DNA of 64,000 nucleotides from Paenibacillus amylolyticus. Its GTDB lineage: Bacteria > Bacillota > Bacilli > Paenibacillales > Paenibacillaceae. The notes beneath the pieces are model-generated. The model was given only the letters and a program-made list of their open reading frames with translations, was not told the origin of the DNA and ran no database searches. A program made the position numbers and the translations under genes. The DNA is taken from NCBI RefSeq assembly GCF_001570725.1, contig NZ_BCNV01000009.1, positions 62,001 to 126,000 on the forward strand. Direction: 5' to 3'. Position 1 is the first letter of the stretch. Every line of letters starts with the position of its first letter. This document shows positions 51,771-60,555 of this stretch, one piece after another.

Positions 51771-52952
51771 TTACTTGTCGTTCAATGCCACTACGCCTGG
51801 AAGTACTTTACCTTCCATGAACTCGAGCGATGCACCGCCACCTGTAGAGATGTGGTTCATCTTGTCAGCCAATTTGAACTTCTCAGCTGCTGCTGCGGAG
51901 TCACCGCCACCAATTACAGTGTAAGCTTCTGTCTCAGCGCAAGCTTCCGCTACTGCACGAGTACCGTGGGAGAATGGCTCGATTTCAAATACGCCCATTG
52001 GTCCGTTCCACACAACCAATTTGGAGTTTTTGATAACGTCAGCATAGATCTCACGTGTTTTAGGACCGATGTCGATGCCTTCCCAATCTGCTGGGATGCC
52101 GTCGATGTCAACGATTTGTGTGTTTGCTTTCGCACTGAAATCGTCAGACACTACGATATCTACCGGCAGGTAGAAGTTTTTGCCCAGTTTTTTCGCTTTT
52201 TCGATGAAACCGAGAGCAACATCAAGTTTGGAATCATCCAACAAGGATTGTCCAATTTCATGTCCTTGTGCTTTCAAGAACGTGTAAGTCAGACCGCCAC
52301 CGATGATCACGTTGTCTGCAATGTTCAGCAGGTTGTCGATTACATCGATTTTGTCCTTAACTTTGGATCCACCAATGATGGCTGTGAAAGGACGCTCAGG
52401 GTTGGAAATTGCTTTACCCAACACTTCAAGTTCTTTCTCCATCAACAAACCGGACACTGCTGGAAGCAAGTGAGCGATTCCTTCAGTCGAAGCGTGTGCT
52501 CTGTGTGCCGCGCCAAACGCATCGTTAACGAAAACGTCAGCCAGTTCAGCAAATTGTTTTGCGAGTTCTGCATCGTTTTTCTCTTCGCCTGCGTGGAAAC
52601 GAACGTTTTCAAGCAACAATACGTCGCCGTTGTTCAGTTCAGCGATTTGAGCTTTAACAGCGTCACCAACAGAATCGTCAGCTTTAACAACTGTTTTACC
52701 AAGCAATTCTGACAACCGCTCAGCTGCTGGAGTCAAACGCAAGGATTCAACCACTTCGCCGTTAGGACGACCCATGTGGCTTGCCAAAATGACTTTAGCG
52801 CCTTTTTCAATCAAGAAGTTGATTGTAGGAAGCGTTGCACGAATACGTTTGTCATCTGTAATTTTACCATCTTCGAGCGGCACATTGAAATCTACACGGA
52901 CAAAAGCCCGTTTTCCTGTCAATTCGATATCGCGTACACTTTTTTTGTTCAT
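51771..52952 (-). CDS. pgk: Phosphoglycerate kinase
   Basis: This 393-residue enzyme transfers phosphate from 1,3-bisphosphoglycerate to ADP. The start is MNKKSVRDIELTGKRAFVRVDFNVPL at 52952, with TGCGGAGGAAA upstream. Motifs are RVDFNVPL, SHMGRPNG, ENVRFHAGEE and the C-terminal GGGDSAAAAEKF. It follows gapA after a 151-base gap holding a strong hairpin. Confidence 0.98.
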   Translation of the reverse strand: MNKKSVRDIELTGKRAFVRVDFNVPLEDGKITDDKRIRATLPTINFLIEKGAKVILASHMGRPNGEVVESLRLTPAAERLSELLGKTVVKADDSVGDAVKAQIAELNNGDVLLLENVRFHAGEEKNDAELAKQFAELADVFVNDAFGAAHRAHASTEGIAHLLPAVSGLLMEKELEVLGKAISNPERPFTAIIGGSKVKDKIDVIDNLLNIADNVIIGGGLTYTFLKAQGHEIGQSLLDDSKLDVALGFIEKAKKLGKNFYLPVDIVVSDDFSAKANTQIVDIDGIPADWEGIDIGPKTREIYADVIKNSKLVVWNGPMGVFEIEPFSHGTRAVAEACAETEAYTVIGGGDSAAAAEKFKLADKMNHISTGGGASLEFMEGKVLPGVVALNDK

Positions 52953-53054
52953 CTGTATTTCCTCCGCACCCATGTATTTGGTGGACCCATCAAGGGCTGA
53001 AACCCCTTGTCAATCCTGGTGTTTTTGAGAAATTTGCAAAATATTGATATATAA

Positions 53055-53088
53055 AGAGCGGAAACAATATAGCATCTGTTTCCGCTCT
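53055..53088 (-). other. Hairpin between gapA and pgk (attenuator or processing site)
   Basis: A perfect 12-bp stem (AGAGCGGAAACA / TGTTTCCGCTCT) with a 10-base loop is followed only by a weak TTTATATAT. It probably gives partial termination or protects the gapA 3' end, letting gapA mRNA exceed pgk mRNA. Confidence 0.6.
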
Positions 53089-53103
53089 ATGTTATTGCAG
53101 ATA

Positions 53104-54111
53104 TTACTTAATCATTTTTGCAAAGTGCTCCAAAGTGCGAACCAATTGTGCAGTGTAGGACATTTCATTGTCATACCAAGCTACAGTTTTAACCAATTGT
53201 TGGTCGCCAACAGTCAGAACTTTAGTTTGAGTTGCATCAAACAGGGAACCGAAAGTGATACCTTGGATGTCGGAAGATACGATTTCGTCTTCAGTGTATC
53301 CGAAAGTTTGTGGATCGGAAGCTTCTTTCATTACTGCGTTAACTTCTTCAGCAGTAACTTTTTTACCCAGAACTGTTACGAGTTCAGTCAGGGAACCAGT
53401 AGCTACTGGTACACGTTGAGCTGCACCATCCAATTTACCTTGCAGTTCTGGAATTACCAGACCGATTGCTTTAGCAGCACCAGTTGTGTTAGGGATGATG
53501 TTTTCAGCTGCTGCGCGAGCACGACGGAAGTCACCTTTAGGGTGTGGAGCATCCAACGTGTTTTGGTCGCCAGTGTAAGCATGAATTGTAGTCATCAAAC
53601 CTTGAACGATTCCGAATTTGTCTTGCAGTGTTTTTGCCATAGGTGCCAGGCAGTTTGTTGTGCAAGATGCGCCGGAGATTACAGTTTCAGTACCGTCGAG
53701 GATTTCATGGTTTACGTTGTAAACGATGGTTTTCATGTCGCCAGTAGCTGGTGCGGAGATAACAACTTTCTTAGCTCCACCTTTCAAGTGTTTCTCAGCT
53801 GCTTCTTTAGTTGTGAAGAAACCAGTACATTCCAGAACGATATCTACGCCCAGGTCGCCCCAAGGAAGTTCTTCTGGGTTACGGTTAGCCAATACTTTAA
53901 CTTCTTTGCCGTTCACTTTGAAGAAGCCATCGTGTACTTCAACATCGCCATCGAAGCGACCTTGAGTTGTATCATATTTGAGCAAATGAGCCAGCATTTT
54001 AGCGTCAGTCAAGTCGTTGATTGCTACTACCTCGATGCCTGCTACATTTTGAATACGGCGGAATGCCAAGCGTCCAATACGTCCAAAACCGTTAATACCT
54101 ACTTTAATCAT
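53104..54111 (-). CDS. gapA: Glyceraldehyde-3-phosphate dehydrogenase
   Basis: This 335-residue enzyme has the Rossmann start KVGINGFGRIGRLAFRR, the catalytic Cys in SGASCTTNCLAP (near residue 152), and the C-terminal WYDNEMSYTAQLVRT. Asn-Asp-Leu after beta2 (AINDLTD) indicates NAD preference, so it is the glycolytic form. It lies 107 bases after cggR, as in B. subtilis, and is preceded by TTGGGAGGAAC. Confidence 0.98.
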   Translation of the reverse strand: MIKVGINGFGRIGRLAFRRIQNVAGIEVVAINDLTDAKMLAHLLKYDTTQGRFDGDVEVHDGFFKVNGKEVKVLANRNPEELPWGDLGVDIVLECTGFFTTKEAAEKHLKGGAKKVVISAPATGDMKTIVYNVNHEILDGTETVISGASCTTNCLAPMAKTLQDKFGIVQGLMTTIHAYTGDQNTLDAPHPKGDFRRARAAAENIIPNTTGAAKAIGLVIPELQGKLDGAAQRVPVATGSLTELVTVLGKKVTAEEVNAVMKEASDPQTFGYTEDEIVSSDIQGITFGSLFDATQTKVLTVGDQQLVKTVAWYDNEMSYTAQLVRTLEHFAKMIK

Positions 54112-54218
54112 GAGTAAGTTCCTCCCAAGTTTTGATTAATTTTTTTATGAAACTTATATATTCAAGACAGACGGTGAAGTCCGTCAAGACAACAATGGTT
54201 GTAATGAAAAGTAAACTC

Positions 54219-55244
54219 TTATTCCATTTCGGCTACGATGACTTCGGCAGCAGCCTCATCAATAATCAGAATATCTTCCTGACCAAATCGTAACACGGAG
54301 TGTATGGCAGCAGCTTTGCTTTTGCCACCTGCAATTCCGATCACGACATCGGTTCGTTCAATATCCTGAAGTCGCATTCCCAGTGTAAGCATGGTATGAA
54401 CCACCTCACCCTGATCATTAAAGTAATAACCGAAAGACTCAGATACGGCCCCTTGCTCTTGGAGTTCATCTATAATCTCCGTCGCAAGTTTACGTCTTGT
54501 CGCCATCTCCACGGCATCACCAATTCCATGAATAACAATCCGCGATTTCCGAATCAGCTCCAGAATTTCCTGAACACTGGGGTCTTGGATTAATGATTCA
54601 TAGGCATGATCACTAAGCAAATCCGGTACATGCAGGAGTTTGTATTGCGCTCCTACCCGTTTTGCCATTGTGGATGCGATCGTATTCGCCTGAATTTCAA
54701 GACTTTCTCCAAGCCCACCGCGTGCTGGTACGAACCAGACACCTTTGAGCGATGTTGGCGGAGTCAGCTGCTCTGCGACTTCGGCCGTTGTTGATCCGCC
54801 AGTTACGGCGACAACGTCGTTGTCACTCATGATATTGCCGAGAGCCTTCGCTCCGGCTCTGCCCAGTTCCCTTTTGGCAAATGGAGAAACATCCGAATCG
54901 CCAGGAACCACAACTACCTTTTGCAGACCGTAGGCTTGCTTGATGCGCTCTTCCAGCTCGGATAATCCGAACAACTCTTTGGCAACGGGCTCTAACTGCT
55001 GCAGCAAATCATACCCTGCCTCGCTGATCTTCATTCCTGCACTGTCAATTTCGATAAGTCCCTGAGCCTTTAACAGATCGGTCTCAGCCCTCAGAACCCG
55101 CTCGGTCATCTGCATGGAATTAGCTAACGTTCTCCGTCCGATCACATCCGATAACATGATCTGTTGCAGAATCGTATACCTCTTTTTCAAGATATCCATG
55201 AGATCAGGCAGAAGCTGCTTTTGTACTTCTAAAATCGTTCGCAT
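54219..55244 (-). CDS. cggR: Central glycolytic genes regulator CggR
   Basis: This 341-residue SorC/DeoR-type repressor starts MRTILEVQKQLLPDLMDILKKRY at 55244 with GGGAGTGGAAAGC upstream. The N-terminal winged helix (about 1-85) is followed by a sugar-phosphate-binding domain (VVVVPGDSDVSPFAKRELGRAG, AVTGGSTTAEVAEQL, GIGDAVEMATRR). In B. subtilis it is released from DNA by fructose-1,6-bisphosphate. It heads the glycolytic operon and is itself controlled by the operator upstream. Confidence 0.96.
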   Translation of the reverse strand: MRTILEVQKQLLPDLMDILKKRYTILQQIMLSDVIGRRTLANSMQMTERVLRAETDLLKAQGLIEIDSAGMKISEAGYDLLQQLEPVAKELFGLSELEERIKQAYGLQKVVVVPGDSDVSPFAKRELGRAGAKALGNIMSDNDVVAVTGGSTTAEVAEQLTPPTSLKGVWFVPARGGLGESLEIQANTIASTMAKRVGAQYKLLHVPDLLSDHAYESLIQDPSVQEILELIRKSRIVIHGIGDAVEMATRRKLATEIIDELQEQGAVSESFGYYFNDQGEVVHTMLTLGMRLQDIERTDVVIGIAGGKSKAAAIHSVLRFGQEDILIIDEAAAEVIVAEME

Positions 55245-55287
55245 GCTTTCCACTCCCGCAAGTTCTCGTTCCAAGCTCTCTTTCGTG

Positions 55288-55357
55288 GCCCTAAAACGTC
55301 CCGGGTTAACTTTTTAAGTCCCACGTCTATTCTACCTAAAACTGACGTGACATGCAA
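55288..55357 (-). promoter_or_regulatory. cggR promoter and CggR operator
   Basis: Minus strand: TTGCAT (55352-55357), 17 bases, TAGAAT (55329-55334), then two direct GGGAC elements (55318-55322 and 55298-55302). These are 20 bases apart, the same spacing as in the B. subtilis CggR operator, and placed just after the start of transcription. The remaining 55358-55670 region shows no ORF. Confidence 0.75.
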
Positions 55358-55670
55358 GTGTTTCAACGTCTTATTTCGACACGCTTCCAGCGTTTGTACG
55401 CGCCTATTTTCACAATCCTAGACTTCCATGATCAAGGACTAGCTTACGCATACCATATATAGAAGAAACAAATTATTTTCGTCTACATATCGCTCAGAAA
55501 CACATTTCACACGGCATGTCCAAAACCTCTAATAGCATTTACTTAAATGCACTCTTTATCCACTCTTCTTCATCATGATCATTTTTAGGTTAATCCAAAC
55601 CAATACCACAACGAACTGCTTGCAATTAAATATTTCATGAGCTATAATCATTATTGCTGTCACATAATGT

Positions 55671-55745
55671 GCGCCCGTGGTCCAATGGATATGACGTAGG
55701 CCTCCGAAGCCTGAGATCCAAGTTCGATTCTTGGCGGGCGCGCCA
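55671..55745 (+). tRNA. tRNA-Arg (CCG)
   Basis: Cloverleaf: acceptor GCGCCCG/CGGGCGC, anticodon stem TAGGC/GCCTG around the loop CTCCGAA (anticodon CCG, reading CGG), T-arm TTCGATT, discriminator G and encoded CCA. Confidence 0.95.
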
Positions 55746-55779
55746 TTTTATCTAACAGCTCATAACCCATTTAACCAAT

Positions 55780-55804
55780 GAAACCGGAAAGGTTTCTTTT
55801 TTTT
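55780..55804 (+). terminator. Terminator of the tRNA-Arg gene
   Basis: GAAACC-loop-GGTTTC followed by eight T. Confidence 0.75.
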
Positions 55805-55813
55805 GCAAGTTAG

Positions 55814-55853
55814 TTTGACTTTCTTTGACTTTTTGTTTGGAATTGTTTATTAT
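55814..55853 (+). promoter_or_regulatory. CtsR operator and sigma-A promoter of clpP
   Basis: On the minus strand AGTCAAA-GAA-AGTCAAA (55814-55830) is an exact CtsR heptad repeat. Its last part forms the -35 TTGACT (55825-55830), and TATTAT (55848-55853) follows after 17 bases. It predicts heat-shock derepression of clpP. Confidence 0.88.
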
Positions 55854-55920
55854 GTGGGTAATACGGTAACAGTTTAAGTATAAACACCAATAACATTTAC
55901 ATTCCGAGGAGGTTTTTCAC

Positions 55921-56517
55921 GTGAGTTTTATTCCAATGGTCGTTGAACAGAGCAACCGGGGTGAGCGCGCCTACGACATCTACTCCAGATTGCTGAAGGA
56001 TCGTATTATTTTCCTTGGTAGCGATGTTAATGACGTAGTGGCTAATGCCATTATGGCACAGATGTTGTTCCTGGCTGCGGAAGATCCGGAGAAAGACATT
56101 CACTTATACATCAACAGCCCAGGCGGATCGATTACAGCCGGTATGGCGATTTACGATACAATGCAATTCATCAAACCGGATGTATCTACCATCTGTGTAG
56201 GTATGGCCGCTTCCATGGGTGCATTCTTGCTGAATGCCGGTGCGAAAGGGAAACGTTTTGCGTTGCCTAACAGTGAAATCATGATTCACCAACCACTTGG
56301 TGGTGCTCAAGGTCAAGCTTCGGACATCGAAATTCGTGCTCGCCGCATCCTGAAAATGCGTGATACCTTGAACCGCATTATCTCTGAGCGTTCAGGTCAA
56401 CCGCTGGAGCGGATCGAGAAAGACACAGATCGTGACTATTTCATGAGTGCTGCTGAAGCTGCCGATTACGGTATCATTGATAAAGTTATCGAAAACGTAG
56501 GTTCCCAAGGCATCTAA
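55921..56517 (+). CDS. clpP: ATP-dependent Clp protease proteolytic subunit
   Basis: This 198-residue serine peptidase has a GTG start at 55921, with CGAGGAGG upstream. The catalytic triad is Ser98 (GMAASMGAF), His123 (IMIHQPLGG) and Asp172 (DTDRDYF). It forms the tetradecamer that degrades SsrA-tagged and other proteins with ClpX or ClpC. It is monocistronic, with a CtsR-type promoter and a strong terminator. Confidence 0.98.
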   Translation: MSFIPMVVEQSNRGERAYDIYSRLLKDRIIFLGSDVNDVVANAIMAQMLFLAAEDPEKDIHLYINSPGGSITAGMAIYDTMQFIKPDVSTICVGMAASMGAFLLNAGAKGKRFALPNSEIMIHQPLGGAQGQASDIEIRARRILKMRDTLNRIISERSGQPLERIEKDTDRDYFMSAAEAADYGIIDKVIENVGSQGI

Positions 56518-56600
56518 GTGTTACGTAGACCACGGTCTACGCGTTAACATAATCAACACCTAACGTAATCAGCAACATATAATTATGTTGTCTATACGAG

Positions 56601-56644
56601 AAGAAGCCCTCATCATGATCACATGATGGGGGCTTCTTTTTTTC
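56601..56644 (+). terminator. Terminator of clpP
   Basis: GAAGCCCTCATCATG..CATGATGGGGGCTTC stem then TTTTTTT. A smaller hairpin (CGTAGAC-CACG-GTCTACG) lies at 56524-56541. Confidence 0.9.
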
Positions 56645-56687
56645 ATTTTATAAGAAAGATAACTTAAGAGTGCACGATGATAATTAT

Positions 56688-57785
56688 TTACTTGGTTCCC
56701 GTTACATTGCTAAAAGGTTCTGTGCCTTTAGGAAGAAGCTCTTTATACGTAAAAGGCATTTCAGGGAATCCCTCTGCGTACGCTGTATACTCATACAACT
56801 GGAAGAACACGACCACACCTGTTGGTGTCACATAGAAATCCTGATCTTTATTTAACCCTTTGTACCCATCAAGGTATCCACCGCGGGCTTTCAGCTGTTC
56901 ACCGACTTTTTTACCCACCGTCTCACGCATGGTTTTGTTGTTTTGCAGCACATCATCTAACGTAAGCTCCTTGCCTGTGTCCAGCGCAAAGGTGTGGCCC
57001 GTACGGGTTGTCATGCCATGAGCGCCAGCATAATCCTCGTAACGTTGTGTAATGAGTCCCAGCACGCCTCTTTCATTGTAGGTCACCACATAAGAGCTCT
57101 CAAATGCATATGGGCGGTTGGCGGTTGCGCCTCCGAACTCAGATGTCTGTTTCTTGAAGTCAGCTACATATGCATCCACTTCATCTTTCAGCACTTTATT
57201 GATCGCCGCTTCAGCTTCCTTGCTGGCAAGTCCACTCACCTGCGGATATTGAACATCAACTTCAGCATTTTTCACAGTGACATTAACTGTTGCCGCTTTA
57301 ACGTTCACACTATTTTGTTTCACCTTACTGAGCGTCAATGTTTTGGTTTTGCCATCCCAGTTCCCCTGCACACCCAGATAATCTCTCATCGCCGAGAATG
57401 GGATATATAGTCTGCCATTGATCAGCTTGGCGTCCACTTGAGGATAATAGTTGTTAATTCGAACACTCGGCTGGCCGTCCAAAAGGCTGATGGTCATCGT
57501 GTTATTGGCTGCTGTCAGAGCATACTCTTTGGTTTTCGCATCATATTTCAAGGCTCCACCTGCCACATCTTTGACTGCCGTAAGAGATACCCAGGTTGAG
57601 CCTCCTTGTAGGAGTCCTTTTTGAGTCAGTGTTTTCCCACCCGATTTCAGGGTCACCTCAGCCAAGGTTTTCACTTTGGAGGATACAGAAGCCGCTTGTA
57701 CCGAACTATCTTGCCACACTGCACCGCTCCCCACAATAATTCCTGCTGCCAGCAACGCACTAGTCCATTTTTTCCATGATGTCAT
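56688..57785 (-). CDS. Secreted protein with copper-amine-oxidase-like N-domain and DUF3298
   Basis: This 365-residue exported protein has a signal peptide (residues 1-32, ending SSVQA-ASV). A stalk-binding CuAO_N1-like domain (about 60-155; INGRLYIPFSAMRDYLGVQGNWDGKTKTLTL) comes next. A DUF4163/DUF3298 module of the PdaC/RsiV type follows (about 165-360; ITQRYEDYAGAHGMTTRTGHTFALDTGKELTLDDVL). Such modules bind ligands such as lysozyme in RsiV. No deacetylase domain or membrane anchor is attached, so it may be a free wall or envelope sensor. The upstream 57786-58062 gap shows no gene. Confidence 0.82.
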   Translation of the reverse strand: MTSWKKWTSALLAAGIIVGSGAVWQDSSVQAASVSSKVKTLAEVTLKSGGKTLTQKGLLQGGSTWVSLTAVKDVAGGALKYDAKTKEYALTAANNTMTISLLDGQPSVRINNYYPQVDAKLINGRLYIPFSAMRDYLGVQGNWDGKTKTLTLSKVKQNSVNVKAATVNVTVKNAEVDVQYPQVSGLASKEAEAAINKVLKDEVDAYVADFKKQTSEFGGATANRPYAFESSYVVTYNERGVLGLITQRYEDYAGAHGMTTRTGHTFALDTGKELTLDDVLQNNKTMRETVGKKVGEQLKARGGYLDGYKGLNKDQDFYVTPTGVVVFFQLYEYTAYAEGFPEMPFTYKELLPKGTEPFSNVTGTK

Positions 57786-58064
57786 ATATAAAACTCCTCT
57801 CTGAATTTACAATTAGGGATCATTGCGTATGTAATCCTGAACTGATCGCATATCTCATACGCTCACCTCTTTATTATAATTAACCCAATTTCAGAAAGGT
57901 TTACAGCTCGAGTTACAATGTTGATGAATATCAGAGGGAAAATATAACGGGATATGACCTTTTTGTCACGAACAACTATACAAAAAAGATACCAAAAAAC
58001 AGCATTTCATTTATCTTCAAAAGGGTATCATCCATTCTAACTTCATCAAAGTTTGATTTTACAA

Positions 58065-58098
58065 CAAAAAAAGACCCTGTCCTGAGGACAAAGTCTTT
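58065..58098 (-). terminator. Terminator of the SIMPL-domain gene
   Basis: Minus strand AAGACTTTGTCC-TCA-GGACAGGGTCTT then TTTTTTT. Confidence 0.85.
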
Positions 58099-58173
58099 GT
58101 CATTATTTCGTTATACCCCTTCAAATGACACTTGAAAGGTTACTTTAACTTACAATTCTTAGTTCACTCTTGT

Positions 58174-58926
58174 TTATTTCATTTCATACGTGATATTCAG
58201 AATTGTGCTTACTTTAACCTGGCCTGTTTCAATCTCAGTGCCACCTGCTGTATCTAGTGCTTTGGACATCAAAGCCTCACTTGCATAGAATACAGGCACA
58301 TTGGCATCGCCTTGGCTCACGGAGAGAACAGCACCCAGTTGACGTTTAACCGCTTTTGCAATGGCGCCAGCTTTCACATCTGCATTGGCAACAGCCTTCT
58401 CAATCACTTGGGACTCATAACTTTCCGGATTTTCTACAGTAAAGCGCACGTTCTCAATGTTGTTGGCACCTGCTTGTGAAGCAGCATCGAGCAGCTCACC
58501 GATTTTGTCCATTTCACGATATGTGACCGTCAGCGTATGATGCGCTGTGTATCCTTTAATTTGTTGTCCGTCTTTTTCGCTATAAGTATAGTTCGGTTGT
58601 ACAGAGAACTGACTGGTTTGAATGTCATCTGCACTGATCTTCCACGTATTCTTCAGCAAGTTGGATACCTTTTGAACTTTGGCAGCATTTGCTTTTTGGG
58701 CAGATGCTGCTGTCTCTGCAGTACTGTTCACGCCAATGGATAGGTAAGCAATATCCGGCTTCACCTGAATCTCACCTTTACCCACGACATTAATCACATT
58801 CTGTTGTACGCCCTGAACCTCTGCAGCGTAAGCATAGTTACCTGGTGCAACCCATGCTGTTCCTCCAACAAGCAACGTACTTGCCACCAGCACCGCACCA
58901 AACGGTTTCATCCATTGTTTACCCAT
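58174..58926 (-). CDS. Secreted SIMPL-domain (DUF541) protein
   Basis: This 250-residue protein starts MGKQWMKPFGAVLVASTLLV at 58926, with AAGGGGGC upstream. A signal peptide (1-34, ending NYAYA-AEV) is followed by a SIMPL domain (about 40-248; NVVGKGEIQVKPDIAYLSIGV, YTAHHTLTVTYREMDKIGELLDAA). The family includes B. subtilis BdbA-neighbour YqgB-like and animal SIMPL proteins; its biochemical role is uncertain (oxidative-stress links are reported in E. coli YggE). It is monocistronic. Confidence 0.85.
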   Translation of the reverse strand: MGKQWMKPFGAVLVASTLLVGGTAWVAPGNYAYAAEVQGVQQNVINVVGKGEIQVKPDIAYLSIGVNSTAETAASAQKANAAKVQKVSNLLKNTWKISADDIQTSQFSVQPNYTYSEKDGQQIKGYTAHHTLTVTYREMDKIGELLDAASQAGANNIENVRFTVENPESYESQVIEKAVANADVKAGAIAKAVKRQLGAVLSVSQGDANVPVFYASEALMSKALDTAGGTEIETGQVKVSTILNITYEMK

Positions 58927-59035
58927 CACGATAGCCCCCTTATGTGTTAACATCTCAAACTTTAAAGTATTTGATACCTTAACAGACGGGACAAATTCCA
59001 TAATGTTGCACTTGACGATAGCGAAAACAATAAAA

Positions 59036-59062
59036 ACGCAAAAAAGCCCCTTTCGGGACTTC
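59036..59062 (-). terminator. Terminator of the HPr/Crh gene
   Basis: Minus strand AAGTCCC-GAAA-GGGGCTT followed by TTTTTT. Confidence 0.85.
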
Positions 59063-59082
59063 TTCATTGAAAGAATCATATC

Positions 59083-59352
59083 TTATTGGTTTTCAAGCTC
59101 TTCCTTGCTTACCAGACTAACTAAAGCGTTTACAGCCTGTTCGGCATCCGCGCCTTCTGCACTAATCTGGATTTCCGTACCTGTGCTGATCGCAAGGCTC
59201 ATGATCCCCATGATACTTTTTGCATTAACTTTTTTGTCGTCCTTCTCGACGAACACTTCAGATGAGTACTTATTCGCCTCTTGAACGAACAGTGCCGCAG
59301 GTCTGGCATGGAGACCCGTTTTCAAACGGACAACTACCGGGTGCTTTGTCAT
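59083..59352 (-). CDS. crh: HPr/Crh-type phosphocarrier with both His15 and Ser46
   Basis: This 89-residue HPr-fold protein is at the position of crh, after whiA. The sequence is Crh-like (RLKTGLHARPAALFVQEANKY), and KVNAKSIMGIM contains Ser46, the HPr-kinase site. Unlike B. subtilis Crh, where residue 15 is Gln, here it is His15, so phosphotransfer from enzyme I remains possible. Its role in CcpA co-activation is inferred from Ser46. It has its own promoter and terminator, so it is at least partly independent of whiA. Confidence 0.9.
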   Translation of the reverse strand: MTKHPVVVRLKTGLHARPAALFVQEANKYSSEVFVEKDDKKVNAKSIMGIMSLAISTGTEIQISAEGADAEQAVNALVSLVSKEELENQ

Positions 59353-59395
59353 GGAAACTTACCCCCTATTATGAAATCTGGACATTAAATACACA

Positions 59396-59424
59396 ATTAT
59401 ATTTATACAACATTATAACATTAA
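59396..59424 (-). promoter_or_regulatory. Candidate promoter of crh
   Basis: Minus strand TTAATG (59419-59424), 17 bases, TATAAT (59396-59401), 44 bases before the ATG. Confidence 0.5.
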
Positions 59425-59610
59425 CCTGTGCCGGACACTAGAAGAAAAAACTCAGGGTGCTATGGAGGGCATTATGATGCCCCATTTCATTACCATTGCA
59501 CATGGCACCAAGCTGCCTGAGTGACTCTTCTGGCTCCTTTACATCAGGCTTTCTTGCTCCGTTTTTGTTCAACAGAAACAGCCGACCTTGTCACTTTACC
59601 CTACTCCGTC

Positions 59611-60549
59611 TTAACCATAACGTTCTGTACGTACTTTCTCAGCCAGCTCATCGATCTTGCGAAGCCGATGGTTCACTCCCGACTTGCTGACTGTCCCTTT
59701 AAGGAGTTCGCCCACTTCCTTCAAGTTGATATCCGGATGAGCGAGTCGAACCTCCGCCACTTCGCGAAGCTTCTCAGGCAGTGATTCCAGACCAACTTCC
59801 TTTTGCAACAACCGGATATTATCGATTTGCCTTACCGCCGCTCCGATGGTTTTATTCAGGTTGGCCGTCTCACAATTGACAATCCGGTTAACGGAGTTAC
59901 GCATGTCACGCATAATCCGTACATCTTCAAACTTGAACAAGGCCTGATGAGCACCAATGATGCTAAGCAGCTCAATGATTTTCTCGCCTTCCTTGATATA
60001 TAGGATGAATCCTTTTTTCCGTTCTATACACCGGGCATTCAGATGAAATTCATTCGCCAGATCGACCAGTGCCTGACAGTGCTCCTCATACATGGACGCA
60101 ATCTCCAGATGGTAGGAAGAACCTTCCGGATTATTAACCGATCCACCTGCCAGAAATGCACCGCGAAGATAGGCCCGTTTACAACAATTCTGTTGAAACA
60201 GCTCCGCATGAATCCCTGGTGTGAACAGAAAACCTTCCGATACAATATGAAGACTATTGAGAATCTCCTGCACCATGGTTGGAATACGAACAATATATAC
60301 ATTGTTCTTTTTCAGCCGCATTTTTTTGCGTACCAGTAATTCCGTATGCACTTGAAAATGCTTTTTAAGCAGAGAGTATGCCCGTCTTGCGATGGCGGCA
60401 TTCTCCGTCGAAATATCCAAGATCACTTTTTTATTCGATAACTGCACCGCACCAAGCATACGGATGAGGGCTGAAAGTTCCGCCTTTTCGCAGCACGGTT
60501 CGCTCTCGATCATGGTTAATTCTTTTTTGGTCTGTGCTGCAAACGACAT
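59611..60549 (-). CDS. whiA: WhiA, DNA-binding protein
   Basis: This 312-residue protein has a LAGLIDADG-homing-endonuclease-like N-domain (GAFLAGGSVNNPEGSSYHLEI, about 130-150) and a C-terminal helix-turn-helix (about 225-300; LREVAEVRLAHPDINLKEVGELLKGTVSKSGVNHRLRKI). WhiA controls sporulation in actinomycetes and affects division and chromosome segregation in B. subtilis. It starts six bases after the yvcK stop, so translation is probably coupled. Confidence 0.96.
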   Translation of the reverse strand: MSFAAQTKKELTMIESEPCCEKAELSALIRMLGAVQLSNKKVILDISTENAAIARRAYSLLKKHFQVHTELLVRKKMRLKKNNVYIVRIPTMVQEILNSLHIVSEGFLFTPGIHAELFQQNCCKRAYLRGAFLAGGSVNNPEGSSYHLEIASMYEEHCQALVDLANEFHLNARCIERKKGFILYIKEGEKIIELLSIIGAHQALFKFEDVRIMRDMRNSVNRIVNCETANLNKTIGAAVRQIDNIRLLQKEVGLESLPEKLREVAEVRLAHPDINLKEVGELLKGTVSKSGVNHRLRKIDELAEKVRTERYG

Positions 60550-60555
60550 GGGACT

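Noticed and set aside
53044..54117. A 357-codon open frame antisense to gapA
   Set aside because: It mirrors gapA almost exactly, has a Cys/Phe/Ser-rich composition unlike any protein family and no ribosome binding site. It results from strong codon bias in gapA. Similar antisense frames in pgk, tpiA, gpmI, eno and rnr were rejected for the same reason.
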